Positions 36,849 to 45,437 of a stretch of DNA of 64,000 bases are shown one piece after another. Location: NCBI GenBank assembly GCA_013044035.1, contig JABEVE010000029.1, positions 1 to 64,000 on the forward strand, given 5' to 3'. Source of the stretch: Burkholderiales bacterium. Lineage in GTDB: Bacteria; Pseudomonadota; Gammaproteobacteria; Burkholderiales; Burkholderiaceae_C. The translations under genes were made by a program, and so were the position numbers. How positions within the stretch are numbered: position 1 is the stretch's first letter; each line of letters opens with the position of its first letter. Under the pieces are notes generated by a model. The model was not told the origin of the DNA, searched no databases, and worked only from the letters and a program-made list of their open reading frames with translations.

Positions 36849-38138
36849 ATGACCGCGGGCATGCCGTGGCTTGACCACACGCACGATCCGGCCGCCCAGA
36901 GCTGGGTCGAATCGGCCAACCTCGAGGCTTGCGAGTTCCCCATCCAGAACCTACCCTTCGGGCGATTTCGAGCATCCGGGACCCAGGAGTGGCGCGTCGG
37001 CGTCGCGATCGGTGACGCGGTGCTCGATCTACGGCAGGCTGGCGTCATCGACCATGCCGATATGCGACGCCTGTTGGGCCTGACCCCCAACGAGCGGCGC
37101 GCATTGCGCCTGACGCTGCATGCAGGGTTGATGCGTGGCAGCGAACAGGAGCGTCTGTGGCGCGTGGCGCTGTCACCGATGTCGCAGGTGCAACTTGGCT
37201 TGCCCTGCGACATCCGCGACTACACGGACTTCTATGTGGGCATGCACCACGCCACCGCCGTGGGCAAGTTGTTCCGTCCCGAGAACCCTCTGTTGCCGAA
37301 CTACAAATGGGTGCCGATTGGTTACCACGGTCGTGCATCCACCATCTTCCCCAGTGGGCAAAGCTTCCGCCGTCCCCATGGGCAGGTCAGGGGCGCGCCG
37401 GGCGAAGCACCGCAGTTCGGACCGAGCCGTCGTCTCGACTATGAACTGGAACTCGGCATCATCGTCGGGCGCCCCAACGCGCCCGGTGAGCCAGTGGTTA
37501 TCGCGGATGCGGAAGACCATGTCTTCGGCCTCGCACTCTTCAACGACTGGAGCGCACGAGACATCCAGGCGTGGGAGTACCAGCCCTTGGGTCCGTTCCT
37601 ATCGAAAAGCTTCGCCAGCACGATCTCGCCCTGGATCGTGACACTGGAGGCGCTGGCGCCATTCCGCCGTCCGTTCGTGCGACCGGATGGCGATCCTGCG
37701 CCGCTGCCCTATCTTGACTGCGAGGCGAACCGCGCGGCGGGTGCCCTCGACATCGAGCTCGAGGTGCGTTTGCAAACCCAAGCCATGCGCGCGGCCGGAA
37801 GCCAGCCGGAGGTCTTGAGTCGGTCGAACTTTGCCGATGCTGCGTACTGGACCATGGCCCAACTGGTGACCCATCACACGTCGAACGGCTGTGCCTTGTC
37901 CACTGGCGATTTGCTGGGCACCGGCACCCTGTCCGGGCCCGAACCGCAGCAGGCAGGATCGCTGCTGGAGTTGGCTCAGGCGGGCGAGACGCCAGTTGCG
38001 TTGACGAACGGCGAGACGCGCAGCGTTCTGCACGATGGGGATACCGTGGTCATGCGAGGCTTTTGTCGCCGCGCCGGATTCCGGTCCATAGGGCTTGGGT
38101 CGTGCGAGGCGACCGTGTCACCCGCGCGCGAGGGTTGA
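36849..38138 (+). CDS. fah: Fumarylacetoacetase
   Basis: Hydrolyses fumarylacetoacetate to fumarate and acetoacetate, the last step of homogentisate degradation. The 429-residue protein begins with the FAH N-domain (EFPIQNLPFGRF) and continues with the metal site: Asp in DYTDFYVGMHHATAVGKLFRP near 130, Glu pair in RRLDYELELGIIVGRP and the catalytic His in GMHHA. LFNDWSARDIQAWEYQPLGP is the family signature near 240. No strong ribosome site marks the start; ATGs at 36834, 36849 and 36861 are all in frame. The 36849 start fits the family best. It closes the hpd block. Confidence 0.9.
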   Translation: MTAGMPWLDHTHDPAAQSWVESANLEACEFPIQNLPFGRFRASGTQEWRVGVAIGDAVLDLRQAGVIDHADMRRLLGLTPNERRALRLTLHAGLMRGSEQERLWRVALSPMSQVQLGLPCDIRDYTDFYVGMHHATAVGKLFRPENPLLPNYKWVPIGYHGRASTIFPSGQSFRRPHGQVRGAPGEAPQFGPSRRLDYELELGIIVGRPNAPGEPVVIADAEDHVFGLALFNDWSARDIQAWEYQPLGPFLSKSFASTISPWIVTLEALAPFRRPFVRPDGDPAPLPYLDCEANRAAGALDIELEVRLQTQAMRAAGSQPEVLSRSNFADAAYWTMAQLVTHHTSNGCALSTGDLLGTGTLSGPEPQQAGSLLELAQAGETPVALTNGETRSVLHDGDTVVMRGFCRRAGFRSIGLGSCEATVSPAREG

Positions 38139-38163
38139 GCATGAACGATGCGGCCAAGCCGAG

Positions 38164-38530
38164 CTACGACAGGTGGGCATGCCGCATCGCGCGAATCTCC
38201 TCATCGCCAAACCCTAACTTGCGACGAATGCCGCCCGTGTGTTGACCCAGGGAGGGAATGGCATCCATCCGGACTTCGAAGGCGTCGCACGGCGCAGCCG
38301 GCTTCAGCGCCGGCAGAGGCCCGACCAGTGAGTCCACCTCGACCCATCGCCCGCGAGCCTTCAGTTGCGGGTGGTTCCAGAGGTCCGATACTGCATTCAA
38401 AGTCACCGGCGCCAGGACGCTCGATCTTGATCACTCGGGCGCCGAGGTCGGCGGGCTGGCGCGTCGCAGGCGGCGCGACGACGGCAAGCTCCAGGGCGAC
38501 CACGCTCACCCCGTCCAATGGACGCGGCAT
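38164..38530 (-). pseudogene. Internally deleted CaiB/BaiF CoA-transferase
   Basis: A relic of a 400-residue class III CoA-transferase. Its N-terminus is intact from ATG 38530 (RPLDGVSVVALELAVVAP, then ADLGARVIKIERPGAGDF), ending about 38399. In a different frame, about 38406-38164, the C-terminal 80 residues continue (LNAVSDLWNHPQLKARGRW, VGPLPALKP, LGQHTGGIRRKLG). About 270 middle codons, including the catalytic Asp, are missing and the frame is broken at the junction, so no functional enzyme can be made. It lies 9 bp after the acyl-CoA dehydrogenase stop, as in intact operons of this type. Confidence 0.8.
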
Positions 38531-38539
38531 CGTATTCCT

Positions 38540-39697
38540 TCAGAACGAACGCGGCAGCCCGAGCAGGTGCTCGGCCACATACGACAGGATCAAGTTGGTG
38601 GAGATGGGCGCCACCTGGTAGAGCCGCGTCTCGCGGAATTTGCGTTCCACGTCGTATTCGTCGGCGAACCCGAAGCCGCCGTGGAACTGCAGGCAGGCGT
38701 TGGCCGCCTCCCAGCTGGCTTTCGCGGCGAGGTACTTGGCCATGTTGGCCTGCGCGCCGCAGGGCTGCCCGGCATCGAACAGCTCGCAGGCCTTCCAGCG
38801 CATCAGGTTGGCCGCCTCGACTTCGATGAAGCTCTCGGCGATCGGGAATTGCACGCCCTGGTTCTGCCCGATGGGGCGGCCGAAGACCACGCGATCCTTC
38901 ACGTAGCGACTGACGCGGTCGACGAACCAGTAGCCGTCGCCGATGCACTCGGCGGCGATCAGCGTGCGCTCGGCGTTCAGGCCGTCGAGGATGTAGCGAA
39001 AGCCCTGCCCCTCCTCCCCGATGCGGTTCTCCACGGGAATGTTCAGGTTCTCGAAGAACAGCTCGTTGGTTTCGTGGTTGACCATGTTCGGGATCGGCCT
39101 GACCGTCATCCCGGATGTCTCGGCCTGGCGCAAGTCCACCATGAAGATCGACATGCCGTCGGACTTGCGCTTGACCTCGGCCAGCGGCGTCGTGCGCGCC
39201 AGCAAGATCATCCAGTCGGAATGCTGGATGCGCGAGATCCAGACCTTCTGCCCGTTGACCACGTAGCGGTCGCCCTTGCGCACCGCGGTGGTCTTGATCT
39301 TCGTGGTGTCGGTTCCCGTGGTCGGCTCGGTCACGCCCATGGACTGCAGACGCCACTCGCCGCTGGCGATCTTCGGCAGGTAATGTGCCTTCTGCTCGGC
39401 CGAGCCATGCCGCAGCAGCGTGCCCATGTTGTACATCTGGCCATGGCAGGCGCCGGCATTGCCGCCGCTGCGGTTGATCTCCTCCATGATCACGGACGCC
39501 TCCGCGAGCCCGAGACCCGAGCCCCCGTATTCCTGCGGGATCATCGCCGCGAGCCATCCAGCCTCGGTCAACGCATCGACGAATTGCACCGGGTAGGCCC
39601 GCTCGCGATCGACGTTGCGGTGGTAGGCATCGGGAAATTCGGCGCACAGGGCGCGCACGCCGTCGCGGATGTCCTGGTAGGGGTCGTTCGGGGTCAT
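38540..39697 (-). CDS. Acyl-CoA dehydrogenase family protein
   Basis: A 385-residue flavoenzyme. It starts MTPNDPYQDIRDGVRALCAE; the frame reaching 39796 adds only non-family residues. Family elements are MGVTEPTTGTDTTKIKTTA near 130 (FAD/substrate loop), RYILDGLNAERTLIAAECIG near 230, where the catalytic base Glu of some classes lies, and QFHGGFGFADEYDVERKFRETR near 345. It most resembles short- or branched-chain acyl-CoA dehydrogenases that accompany a CaiB-type CoA-transferase and a MaoC-type hydratase. Both of those neighbours are decayed here, so its present role is uncertain even though its own frame is intact. Confidence 0.88.
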   Translation of the reverse strand: MTPNDPYQDIRDGVRALCAEFPDAYHRNVDRERAYPVQFVDALTEAGWLAAMIPQEYGGSGLGLAEASVIMEEINRSGGNAGACHGQMYNMGTLLRHGSAEQKAHYLPKIASGEWRLQSMGVTEPTTGTDTTKIKTTAVRKGDRYVVNGQKVWISRIQHSDWMILLARTTPLAEVKRKSDGMSIFMVDLRQAETSGMTVRPIPNMVNHETNELFFENLNIPVENRIGEEGQGFRYILDGLNAERTLIAAECIGDGYWFVDRVSRYVKDRVVFGRPIGQNQGVQFPIAESFIEVEAANLMRWKACELFDAGQPCGAQANMAKYLAAKASWEAANACLQFHGGFGFADEYDVERKFRETRLYQVAPISTNLILSYVAEHLLGLPRSF

Positions 39698-39759
39698 GGT
39701 CTGGAATGAAAAAGCTGGTGTCCAAGCCGCCAGGCTGGTCAAGCGATCTGCGCGCTGGC

Positions 39760-40050
39760 CTACATGGCCAGGCGACCTCGTGCATCGCTGGCCCACAGGA
39801 CGGAGCGATCGGGTCCGTCACGTCGGCCCGCGACCCGAAAGGGGTCGATGTCGAACGGCGGCCCGAGCGACGGGATGGTGAAGCGCCGCGGCAGCGCCAG
39901 CGGCGGAATCGGATCGCGCGACTGCACGCGGGAGGCGTTCTGGTCGAGGGTGGCAAAGAGCGCGCGCAGCCTGCGCGCATCGGGCCGATCGTCCGGCTCT
40001 TCGCGGCGTCCGGCCCCGCGCTCGAGTTCGTTCACGTTGACGGCGTTCAT
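39760..40050 (-). pseudogene. Internally deleted FAS1-like (MaoC-type) hydratase
   Basis: This stretch of 399 bp (39698-40096) has no intact gene but holds a 96-codon relic. Its N-terminal part (RREEPDDRPDARRLRALFATLD, ... DPIPPL) resembles the start of FAS1-like/mesaconyl-CoA hydratases. After LPRR it jumps to what looks like their C-terminus (LGPPFDIDPFRV, LWASDARGRLAM). About 180 middle residues of a 280-residue family are missing. The frame then stops at TAG where a CAG would continue AMQASAQIA to a TGA. Together with the CoA-transferase relic this suggests an operon in decay. The family call rests on short motif similarity, and a search could overturn it. Confidence 0.5.
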
Positions 40051-40096
40051 GGCTGGAGCCTGCGCCGCGGCGGGCGCTTTGAGCATTGGCGATGTC

Positions 40097-40795
40097 TCAA
40101 GAGGGCATTCGGCGGGGCGAAGCACCATCCAGCCACAGGTGCTTCAGGGCGGCATCGCGAAGCATCGGCAGCCGGCCTCGAAAAAAGTGATCGGCTCCGG
40201 GCACCACGAGTACGGCATGCGCGTGCCGATGGGCCCAGGCAAGCACATTCCCCAAGGGGACCTGTTGGTCCAGTTCGCCGTGGATGATGAGCGATTCCTT
40301 CGGAACGTCGCCGGTGTCATAGTCACGACCGCCCTCGACGATTCCGGCGGGCATCCCGGCAAGAACCACCCGGGCCGCGGGGACTCCTTCGGCCTGAAGT
40401 TGCCTGGCGACGCCGGCTTGCACGAAGGCGCCGAACGAAAAACCGAGCAGAGCGAGCGGAAGTCCCTCGAACTGGCGCCGGAGCACATCGACGACGCGCC
40501 GGATATCCGCGGCTTCGCCCTCGCCGTGGTCATAGGTCCCCGATGACTTCCCGACGCCGCGAAAATTGGGCCGCACCGCATACCACCTGGCATCACGGCA
40601 AGCATGGGCGAGGAGCGCGGGAATTTTGTGCGTGGCGCTGCCACCCAGCAATGGTTGAGGGTGGGCGATGCAGGCAACGCCCACTGGCCGCCCCGACGGT
40701 GCGTCGAAATAGACCTCGATGGAACCTTGATCGCCGTCGATGAGGGTGGCCCCTGACGATTCCGCAGGCAACTTCGATGCAGTCCAGTCTGGCAT
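40097..40795 (-). CDS. Alpha/beta hydrolase (KANL3/Tex30-like)
   Basis: A 232-residue cytosolic hydrolase. The nucleophile elbow GFSFGAFVQAGVARQL (G-x-S-x-G at about residue 118) follows the oxyanion region HPQPLLGG near 45 and FRGVGKSSGTYDHGEGEAAD near 78. The acid is probably Asp in IIHGELDQQVPLG and the His is in VPGADHFFRGRL near 208. The compact size, N-terminal IEVYFDAPSG and DHFF ending fit the bacterial family of small esterase-like proteins with no established substrate. It heads a minus-strand group with the decayed hydratase and the acyl-CoA dehydrogenase, so it could be a thioesterase of the same pathway. Confidence 0.82.
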   Translation of the reverse strand: MPDWTASKLPAESSGATLIDGDQGSIEVYFDAPSGRPVGVACIAHPQPLLGGSATHKIPALLAHACRDARWYAVRPNFRGVGKSSGTYDHGEGEAADIRRVVDVLRRQFEGLPLALLGFSFGAFVQAGVARQLQAEGVPAARVVLAGMPAGIVEGGRDYDTGDVPKESLIIHGELDQQVPLGNVLAWAHRHAHAVLVVPGADHFFRGRLPMLRDAALKHLWLDGASPRRMPS

Positions 40796-40876
40796 GGCTC
40801 ACCTCGCTCTCGCATGCAAGGATAGCCGTGGCGACACACGCGAATGTGCAGCCCACCAAGACGCCCCGTAGCTGCC

Positions 40877-40925
40877 CGGTCAGCGACTTTGTTTCCTTCT
40901 GTGCTCAGCGCGGTCAGCGACTTTG
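40877..40925. repeat. Pair of 15-bp direct repeats
   Basis: CGGTCAGCGACTTTG occurs at 40877-40891 and 40911-40925, spaced 34 bp apart start to start. It lies in the 183-bp gap between the hydrolase start and the glmS stop. It could be a duplicated promoter-proximal element of the hydrolase or a chance tandem duplication; no further copies are seen nearby. Confidence 0.5.
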
Positions 40926-40978
40926 CTTTCAGTCAACAACTTGATTTCCCGCGCAAGCCAACCGGGCTCACCTCCGCC

Positions 40979-42787
40979 TCACTCCACCGTCACGCTCTTG
41001 GCCAGGTTGCGCGGCTTGTCGACGTCGGTGCCGCGCGCCACTGCCGTGTGGTAGGCCAGCAGTTGCAGCGGGATGACGTGGACGATGGGGGAGAGCATGG
41101 CGTAGTGCTCGGGCAGGCGGATGGCGTGCACGCCGGAGCTGGACTCGATGCGGGTGCCGGCGTCGGTGAACACGTAGAGCTCGCCGCCGCGGGCGCGCAC
41201 TTCCTGCAGATTGCTCTTGAGCTTGTCGAGCAGGGTGTCGTTGGGGGCGACGGTGACCACGGGCATTTCGTCGGTCACGAGGGCCAGCGGGCCATGCTTG
41301 AGTTCACCGGCGGGGTAGGCCTCGGCGTGGATGTAGGAAATTTCCTTGAGCTTGAGGGCGCCTTCCTGGGCGATGGGAAAGTGCATGCCGCGGCCGAGGA
41401 ACAGGGCGTTGTTCTTGCGCGTGAAGGCTTCGGCCCAGGCGATGATTTGCGGCTCGGTCGCCAGCGCTGCCTGCAGCGCCACGGGCAGGTGGCGCAGGGC
41501 CTGCAGATGCTCGGTTTCGGCGGCTTCGCCGAGTCGGCCGCGCTGCTTGGCGAGCGTCAGCGCCAGCAGGAACAGGGCGACCAACTGGGTGGTGAAAGCC
41601 TTGGTCGAGGCCACGCCGATTTCTACCCCGGCATGGGTGAGAAAGCGCAGCGCGGACTCGCGCATCATGGCGCTGCCGGCGACGTTGCAGATGGCGAGTT
41701 GGCGCGTCATGCCCAGGCTGCGGGCGTGGCGCAGGGCCGAGAGAGTGTCGGCGGTTTCGCCGGACTGCGACACGCCGATCACCAGAGTGTCGGGGTCGGG
41801 CACGCTGTCGCGGGTGCGGTATTCACTGGCCACGTCCACATCCACCGGCAGGCGCGCCAGGGTCTCGATCCAGTGGCGCGCCACGGCGCTGGCGTAGTGG
41901 CTGGTGCCGCAGGCGAGGATGAGCACACGGCGCGCGCCGGCGAGCTGCCCAGATTTGTCGCCGAACAACTCGGGACCGATGGCGGCAATGCCTTCCAGCG
42001 TGTCGGCCACAGCGCGCGGTTGCTCGAAAATTTCCTTCTGCATGTAATGGCGGTAGGGGCCGAGCTCGGCCGCGCCGCTGTAGGCCTCGACGGCATGCCA
42101 GTCGCGCTGCACGGCATGCTGGCGGGCATCCATCACCTGAGCGGCGTCGGCGCTGATGCGCACCACGTCGCCTTCTTCCAGATAGGCGACGCGCTGGGCG
42201 GCACCGGCCAGCGCAAGGCCGTCGGAGGCGATGTAAAAGCCATCGTCCCCCTGACCCAGCACCAGCGGACTGCCGGCCCGCGCGCCCACCACCACACCCG
42301 GCTCTGCGGTGTGCAGCACGGCGATGGCGTAGGCGCCGCGCAGCCGGCTGGCGGCCATGCGCACGGCGGCGAACAGGTCGCCCGTGTAGAGGCTGTGCAC
42401 CAGGTGGGCGATGACTTCGGTGTCGGTCTGGCTGTCGAAGGTGTAGCCGGCGGCCAGCAGTTCGGCGCGCAGTTCATCGTGGTTCTCGATGATGCCGTTG
42501 TGCACGAGCGCCACCTGATCGCGCGAAAGCATGGGGTGGGCGTTGTGCGTGGCGGGCGCGCCGTGTGTGGCCCAGCGCGTGTGACAGATGCCGGTGACGG
42601 CATCAAGCCCCTGAGATTGGGCGCGCAAGTCTGCCACGCGCTGGGTGGTGCGCAGGCGGGTGATGGCGCCGTGCTGCATGGCGGCCAGGCCGCAGGAGTC
42701 GTAGCCCCGGTACTCCAGCCGCTGCAAGCCCTCAAGCAGGGTGGAGACGATGTTGTGGCGCGCTGCGGCGCCGACGATTCCGCACAT
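40979..42787 (-). CDS. glmS: Glutamine-fructose-6-phosphate aminotransferase
   Basis: Makes glucosamine 6-phosphate from fructose 6-phosphate and glutamine, the entry to UDP-GlcNAc for cell wall. The 602-residue enzyme starts [10 protein letters not shown], so Cys2 becomes the N-terminal nucleophile after Met removal. Residues 1-235 are the glutamine amidotransferase domain ([17 protein letters not shown]). Two SIS domains follow at about 285-430 and 455-600, with [14 protein letters not shown] and [12 protein letters not shown]. The C-terminal LAKSVTVE is the classic ending that closes the active site. It lies 68 bp after glmU on the same strand; no glmS ribozyme is expected in this group. 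Confidence 0.97.
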   Translation of the reverse strand: MCGIVGAAARHNIVSTLLEGLQRLEYRGYDSCGLAAMQHGAITRLRTTQRVADLRAQSQGLDAVTGICHTRWATHGAPATHNAHPMLSRDQVALVHNGIIENHDELRAELLAAGYTFDSQTDTEVIAHLVHSLYTGDLFAAVRMAASRLRGAYAIAVLHTAEPGVVVGARAGSPLVLGQGDDGFYIASDGLALAGAAQRVAYLEEGDVVRISADAAQVMDARQHAVQRDWHAVEAYSGAAELGPYRHYMQKEIFEQPRAVADTLEGIAAIGPELFGDKSGQLAGARRVLILACGTSHYASAVARHWIETLARLPVDVDVASEYRTRDSVPDPDTLVIGVSQSGETADTLSALRHARSLGMTRQLAICNVAGSAMMRESALRFLTHAGVEIGVASTKAFTTQLVALFLLALTLAKQRGRLGEAAETEHLQALRHLPVALQAALATEPQIIAWAEAFTRKNNALFLGRGMHFPIAQEGALKLKEISYIHAEAYPAGELKHGPLALVTDEMPVVTVAPNDTLLDKLKSNLQEVRARGGELYVFTDAGTRIESSSGVHAIRLPEHYAMLSPIVHVIPLQLLAYHTAVARGTDVDKPRNLAKSVTVE

Positions 42788-42855
42788 GGGAGAAGCTTCC
42801 TTGTTGGTTGCCGGGTTCGTGCGTTGAATTCGAGGCGGTCGCTGCGCTCGTCAGG

Positions 42856-44271
42856 TTAGCTGCCGCTCGATCTGCCGGTCTTGACCGGCCGTGACCAGCC
42901 CGGAACAGTGGCCTGCCTGGCGCGCGACAGCGTGAGTTGCTGCGCAGGCGCGTCGCGGGTCAGGGTGGTGCCGGCGCCCAGCGTGGCGCCCTGCCCCACG
43001 CGCACCGGGGCCACCAGTTGCGTGTCGGAGCCGATGAAGGCGTCGTCTTCGATGATGGTGCGGTATTTGTTGGCACCGTCGTAATTGCAGGTGATGGTGC
43101 CGGCGCCAATGTTGACGCGCGCGCCCACCGTGGCGTCGCCCACGTAGCTCAGGTGGTTGGCCTTGCTGGCGTGGCCGATGCTGCTGTTCTTGATTTCGGT
43201 GAAGTTGCCCACGTGCACGTCGTCTGCCAGCTCGGTGCCGGGACGCAGGCGTGCATACGGGCCGATGCGCACGCCGGCGCCGCAGATGGCGGCGTCGAGA
43301 TGCGAGAACGCTTCGACCCTGCCCCCGGCGCCCACGCTGGAGTCGCGCAGCACGCAGTGCGGGCCGATGCGGGCGCCGTCGGCCAGTTCCACGCGTCCTT
43401 CGAACACGCAGCCGACGTCGATGAATACGTCCTGGCCGCAGACTACCTCGCCGCGAATGTCGATGCGCGCCGGATCGGCCAAGGTCACGCCAGCGGTGAG
43501 CAGGGCGCTCGCCTGGCGTGCCTGCACCAGGCGCTCGAGCTGGGCCAGTTGCGCGCGGTCGTTCACGCCCAGGGTGTCCTGCGCGTCGGGGGCTGTCACG
43601 GCCTGTACCGCCACGCCGTCGGCCAGGGCCAGCGCGACGATGTCGGTGAGGTAGTACTCGCCTTGGGCGTTGTCGCAGCGCAAGGCGCCGAGCCAGCGCT
43701 TGAGCGCCGCGACCGGCGCGGCGAGGATGCCGGTGTTGACTTCGTTGATGGCACGCTCGGCGGCGCTGGCGTCCTTGTGCTCGACGATGCGCTGCACCGC
43801 GCCGGCGGCGTCACGCAGGATGCGGCCATAGCCGGTGGGGTCGGGCAGATGCACGGTGAGCAGCGCGAGATGCCCGGCACCGGCAATGTCCACCAGCGGC
43901 GCCAGCGCAGCAGGCTGCACCAGGGGCACGTCGCCATACAGCACCAACACCACAGCCGCATCGTCCAGCAGCGGAGCGGCCTGCAGCACGGCATGACCGG
44001 TGCCGCGCTGCGGGCTCTGCAGCGCGAAGTCCACCCCGGCGCCGTCGAATCGGGATTGCACCGACTCCGCACCGTGGCCGACGACAACGATGCAGCGCTG
44101 CGCCTGCAAGGCCTGAGCGCTGTCGAGCACATGGGCCAGCAAAGGCCGTCCAGCCAGAGGCTGCAGCACCTTGGGATGCGCCGAGCGCATGCGCGTGCCT
44201 TTGCCTGCAGCGAGGATGACGACCTGCAGCGGCAGCATCGCGGGAAGATGTTGTGGGGCGCTTAGGGACAT
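42856..44271 (-). CDS. glmU: Bifunctional GlcNAc-1-P uridyltransferase / glucosamine-1-P acetyltransferase
   Basis: Catalyses the last two steps of UDP-GlcNAc synthesis. The 471-residue protein has the N-terminal pyrophosphorylase domain ([20 protein letters not shown] at about residues 17-36; [10 protein letters not shown] near 112). A left-handed beta-helix acetyltransferase domain runs from about 255 to 455 with hexapeptide repeats. [20 protein letters not shown] near 385 and [17 protein letters not shown] near 420 are visible. Two starts are possible, ATG 44271 and the ATG 11 codons on, which leaves the family N-terminus [10 protein letters not shown] almost at the start. Its product also serves as the reported donor for SenB. 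Confidence 0.97.
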   Translation of the reverse strand: MSLSAPQHLPAMLPLQVVILAAGKGTRMRSAHPKVLQPLAGRPLLAHVLDSAQALQAQRCIVVVGHGAESVQSRFDGAGVDFALQSPQRGTGHAVLQAAPLLDDAAVVLVLYGDVPLVQPAALAPLVDIAGAGHLALLTVHLPDPTGYGRILRDAAGAVQRIVEHKDASAAERAINEVNTGILAAPVAALKRWLGALRCDNAQGEYYLTDIVALALADGVAVQAVTAPDAQDTLGVNDRAQLAQLERLVQARQASALLTAGVTLADPARIDIRGEVVCGQDVFIDVGCVFEGRVELADGARIGPHCVLRDSSVGAGGRVEAFSHLDAAICGAGVRIGPYARLRPGTELADDVHVGNFTEIKNSSIGHASKANHLSYVGDATVGARVNIGAGTITCNYDGANKYRTIIEDDAFIGSDTQLVAPVRVGQGATLGAGTTLTRDAPAQQLTLSRARQATVPGWSRPVKTGRSSGS

Positions 44272-44340
44272 GCAGCAATTCTAGGGGCGGCCCCTGGCTT
44301 GCCAGCCCCCTGCTGTGCGGGGATGAGGTGCCGCGCCCTG

Positions 44341-44372
44341 CGCCATCTGCGCCTCTGCTGGCGCAGATGGCG
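44341..44372. repeat. Perfect 13-bp inverted repeat upstream of glmU
   Basis: CGCCATCTGCGCC (44341-44353) and GGCGCAGATGGCG (44360-44372) pair perfectly over a 6-base loop, 70-100 bp upstream of the glmU start. It lies between the terminator at 44377 and glmU, so it may form a stable hairpin in the glmU leader or be a protein site. Confidence 0.6.
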
Positions 44373-44376
44373 CATG

Positions 44377-44401
44377 AAAAAGCCGGTGCAAGAGCACCGG
44401 C
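44377..44401 (-). terminator. Intrinsic terminator of the membrane cytochrome gene
   Basis: On the minus strand GCCGGTGC pairs with GCACCGGC over a 4-base TCTT loop and is followed by TTTTT (44381-44377). It is 66 bp past the stop of the cytochrome gene at 44467 and separates it from glmU. Confidence 0.8.
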
Positions 44402-44466
44402 TCGGAGCCGTGGCAACGCGAGCCGGGCGGGGAACGCAACCAGAAGGCTCGGCCCGGCAACAAAAA

Positions 44467-45246
44467 TTAACTGGACTTGGATGCGGGCGGCACTTCCGAC
44501 ACCAGACGCTGCTGCAGGAAGCCCGGCAGGCCGATCCACATGTCAAGCAAGGACACGCCCATTTCCAGCATGGCGATGGGGCATGACAGCGCGCCGCCGA
44601 TCAGCACCATCCAGGCGAAATCGGGGTTCTGCTTGGTGAGGAACCAACCGGAAAAATCCAGGAGCATGGCGAGGAACGGCGTGATCACGGATATGACCTT
44701 GATCTGGTCGTTCACCCGAGTCTGAAGGAATATCCAGCCGGCAATCCAGAAGATCACGCCCAACATGGTCATATGCACCATGCCGGTCATCAGCATGGTG
44801 GAGTAGGACATGCCGGTGTTGACTTGCGCCACCTTTTTCACGTCCTCGTACGTCACCAGCGGCGGATTGTGCAACTGCTTGCTCATGGCCACGCTGTGGC
44901 ACATCAGGCAGCTCTTGAGCAGGGGTTGGACGGTGGTGTCGAATTGCGCCTTGGTCTCGCCACCAACGATCCAGTCGTCAATGGTTTTCTTGAAGGCGGG
45001 GCGCTGCGCTTCAGGAATGCCGGCGTTGGCCATCATGGTCGGCAGCACGGTCTGCAGGGTGGTGGAACTGCGATCTCCGTAATAGGAAATCTGAATGTCT
45101 TTGAGCGTCACGCCGCTCTTGCCGTCGAGTCCGGTGTGAGTGACGTAAAGATAGGCCTCGGCGGACAGCAGACCGATGCAAACTAAAAAAATAAAGCCGG
45201 TGTGCAACAGCTTTTCAGCCAGGTTCAACTTGTTGAGAGTGCGCAT
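44467..45246 (-). CDS. Membrane protein with a single c-type heme motif, unknown function
   Basis: A 259-residue protein. An N-terminal signal-anchor (LLHTGFIFLVCIGLLSAEAYL, about residues 13-33) leads to a periplasmic region of about 120 residues. It holds one heme-binding CLMCHS (CxxCH) near residue 113. Three membrane segments follow: MLGVIFWIAGWIFLQTRV, VISVITPFLAMLLDFSGWFL and AWMVLIGGALSCPIAMLEMGV. The start MRTLNKLNLAEK was chosen over the longer 45312 start. I do not recognise a named family; the heme motif and neighbouring bd oxidase suggest respiratory electron transfer, but this is inference. A clear intrinsic terminator follows it. Confidence 0.75.
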   Translation of the reverse strand: MRTLNKLNLAEKLLHTGFIFLVCIGLLSAEAYLYVTHTGLDGKSGVTLKDIQISYYGDRSSTTLQTVLPTMMANAGIPEAQRPAFKKTIDDWIVGGETKAQFDTTVQPLLKSCLMCHSVAMSKQLHNPPLVTYEDVKKVAQVNTGMSYSTMLMTGMVHMTMLGVIFWIAGWIFLQTRVNDQIKVISVITPFLAMLLDFSGWFLTKQNPDFAWMVLIGGALSCPIAMLEMGVSLLDMWIGLPGFLQQRLVSEVPPASKSS

Positions 45247-45437
45247 GATGGGGGGGTTTGCGGACAGAATATATGAACGGTTGGTGCTGCGACGGAATTT
45301 AACAAAACTCAAATCTTTTCATGGTTTTGCATCCTACCCGGTAAAAACCCTAGGTGGCAATGCCGGATACCACTTGCGGGTATCGAAGTATTTCGCATGC
45401 ACACCATGGAAACTCCCAGGGCATGTGTACAAAGGGC

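Noticed and set aside
36700-36852. Small plus-strand frame of 50 codons between the MFS gene and fah
   Set aside because: It has several Cys and His residues but no motif I recognise and no clear ribosome site, and it overlaps the uncertain fah start region.
45350-45424. 24-codon frame after cydB, considered as a CydX-like small subunit
   Set aside because: It reads MPWEFPWCACEILRY and lacks the single membrane helix typical of CydX or CydZ. I see no bd-oxidase accessory subunit here.
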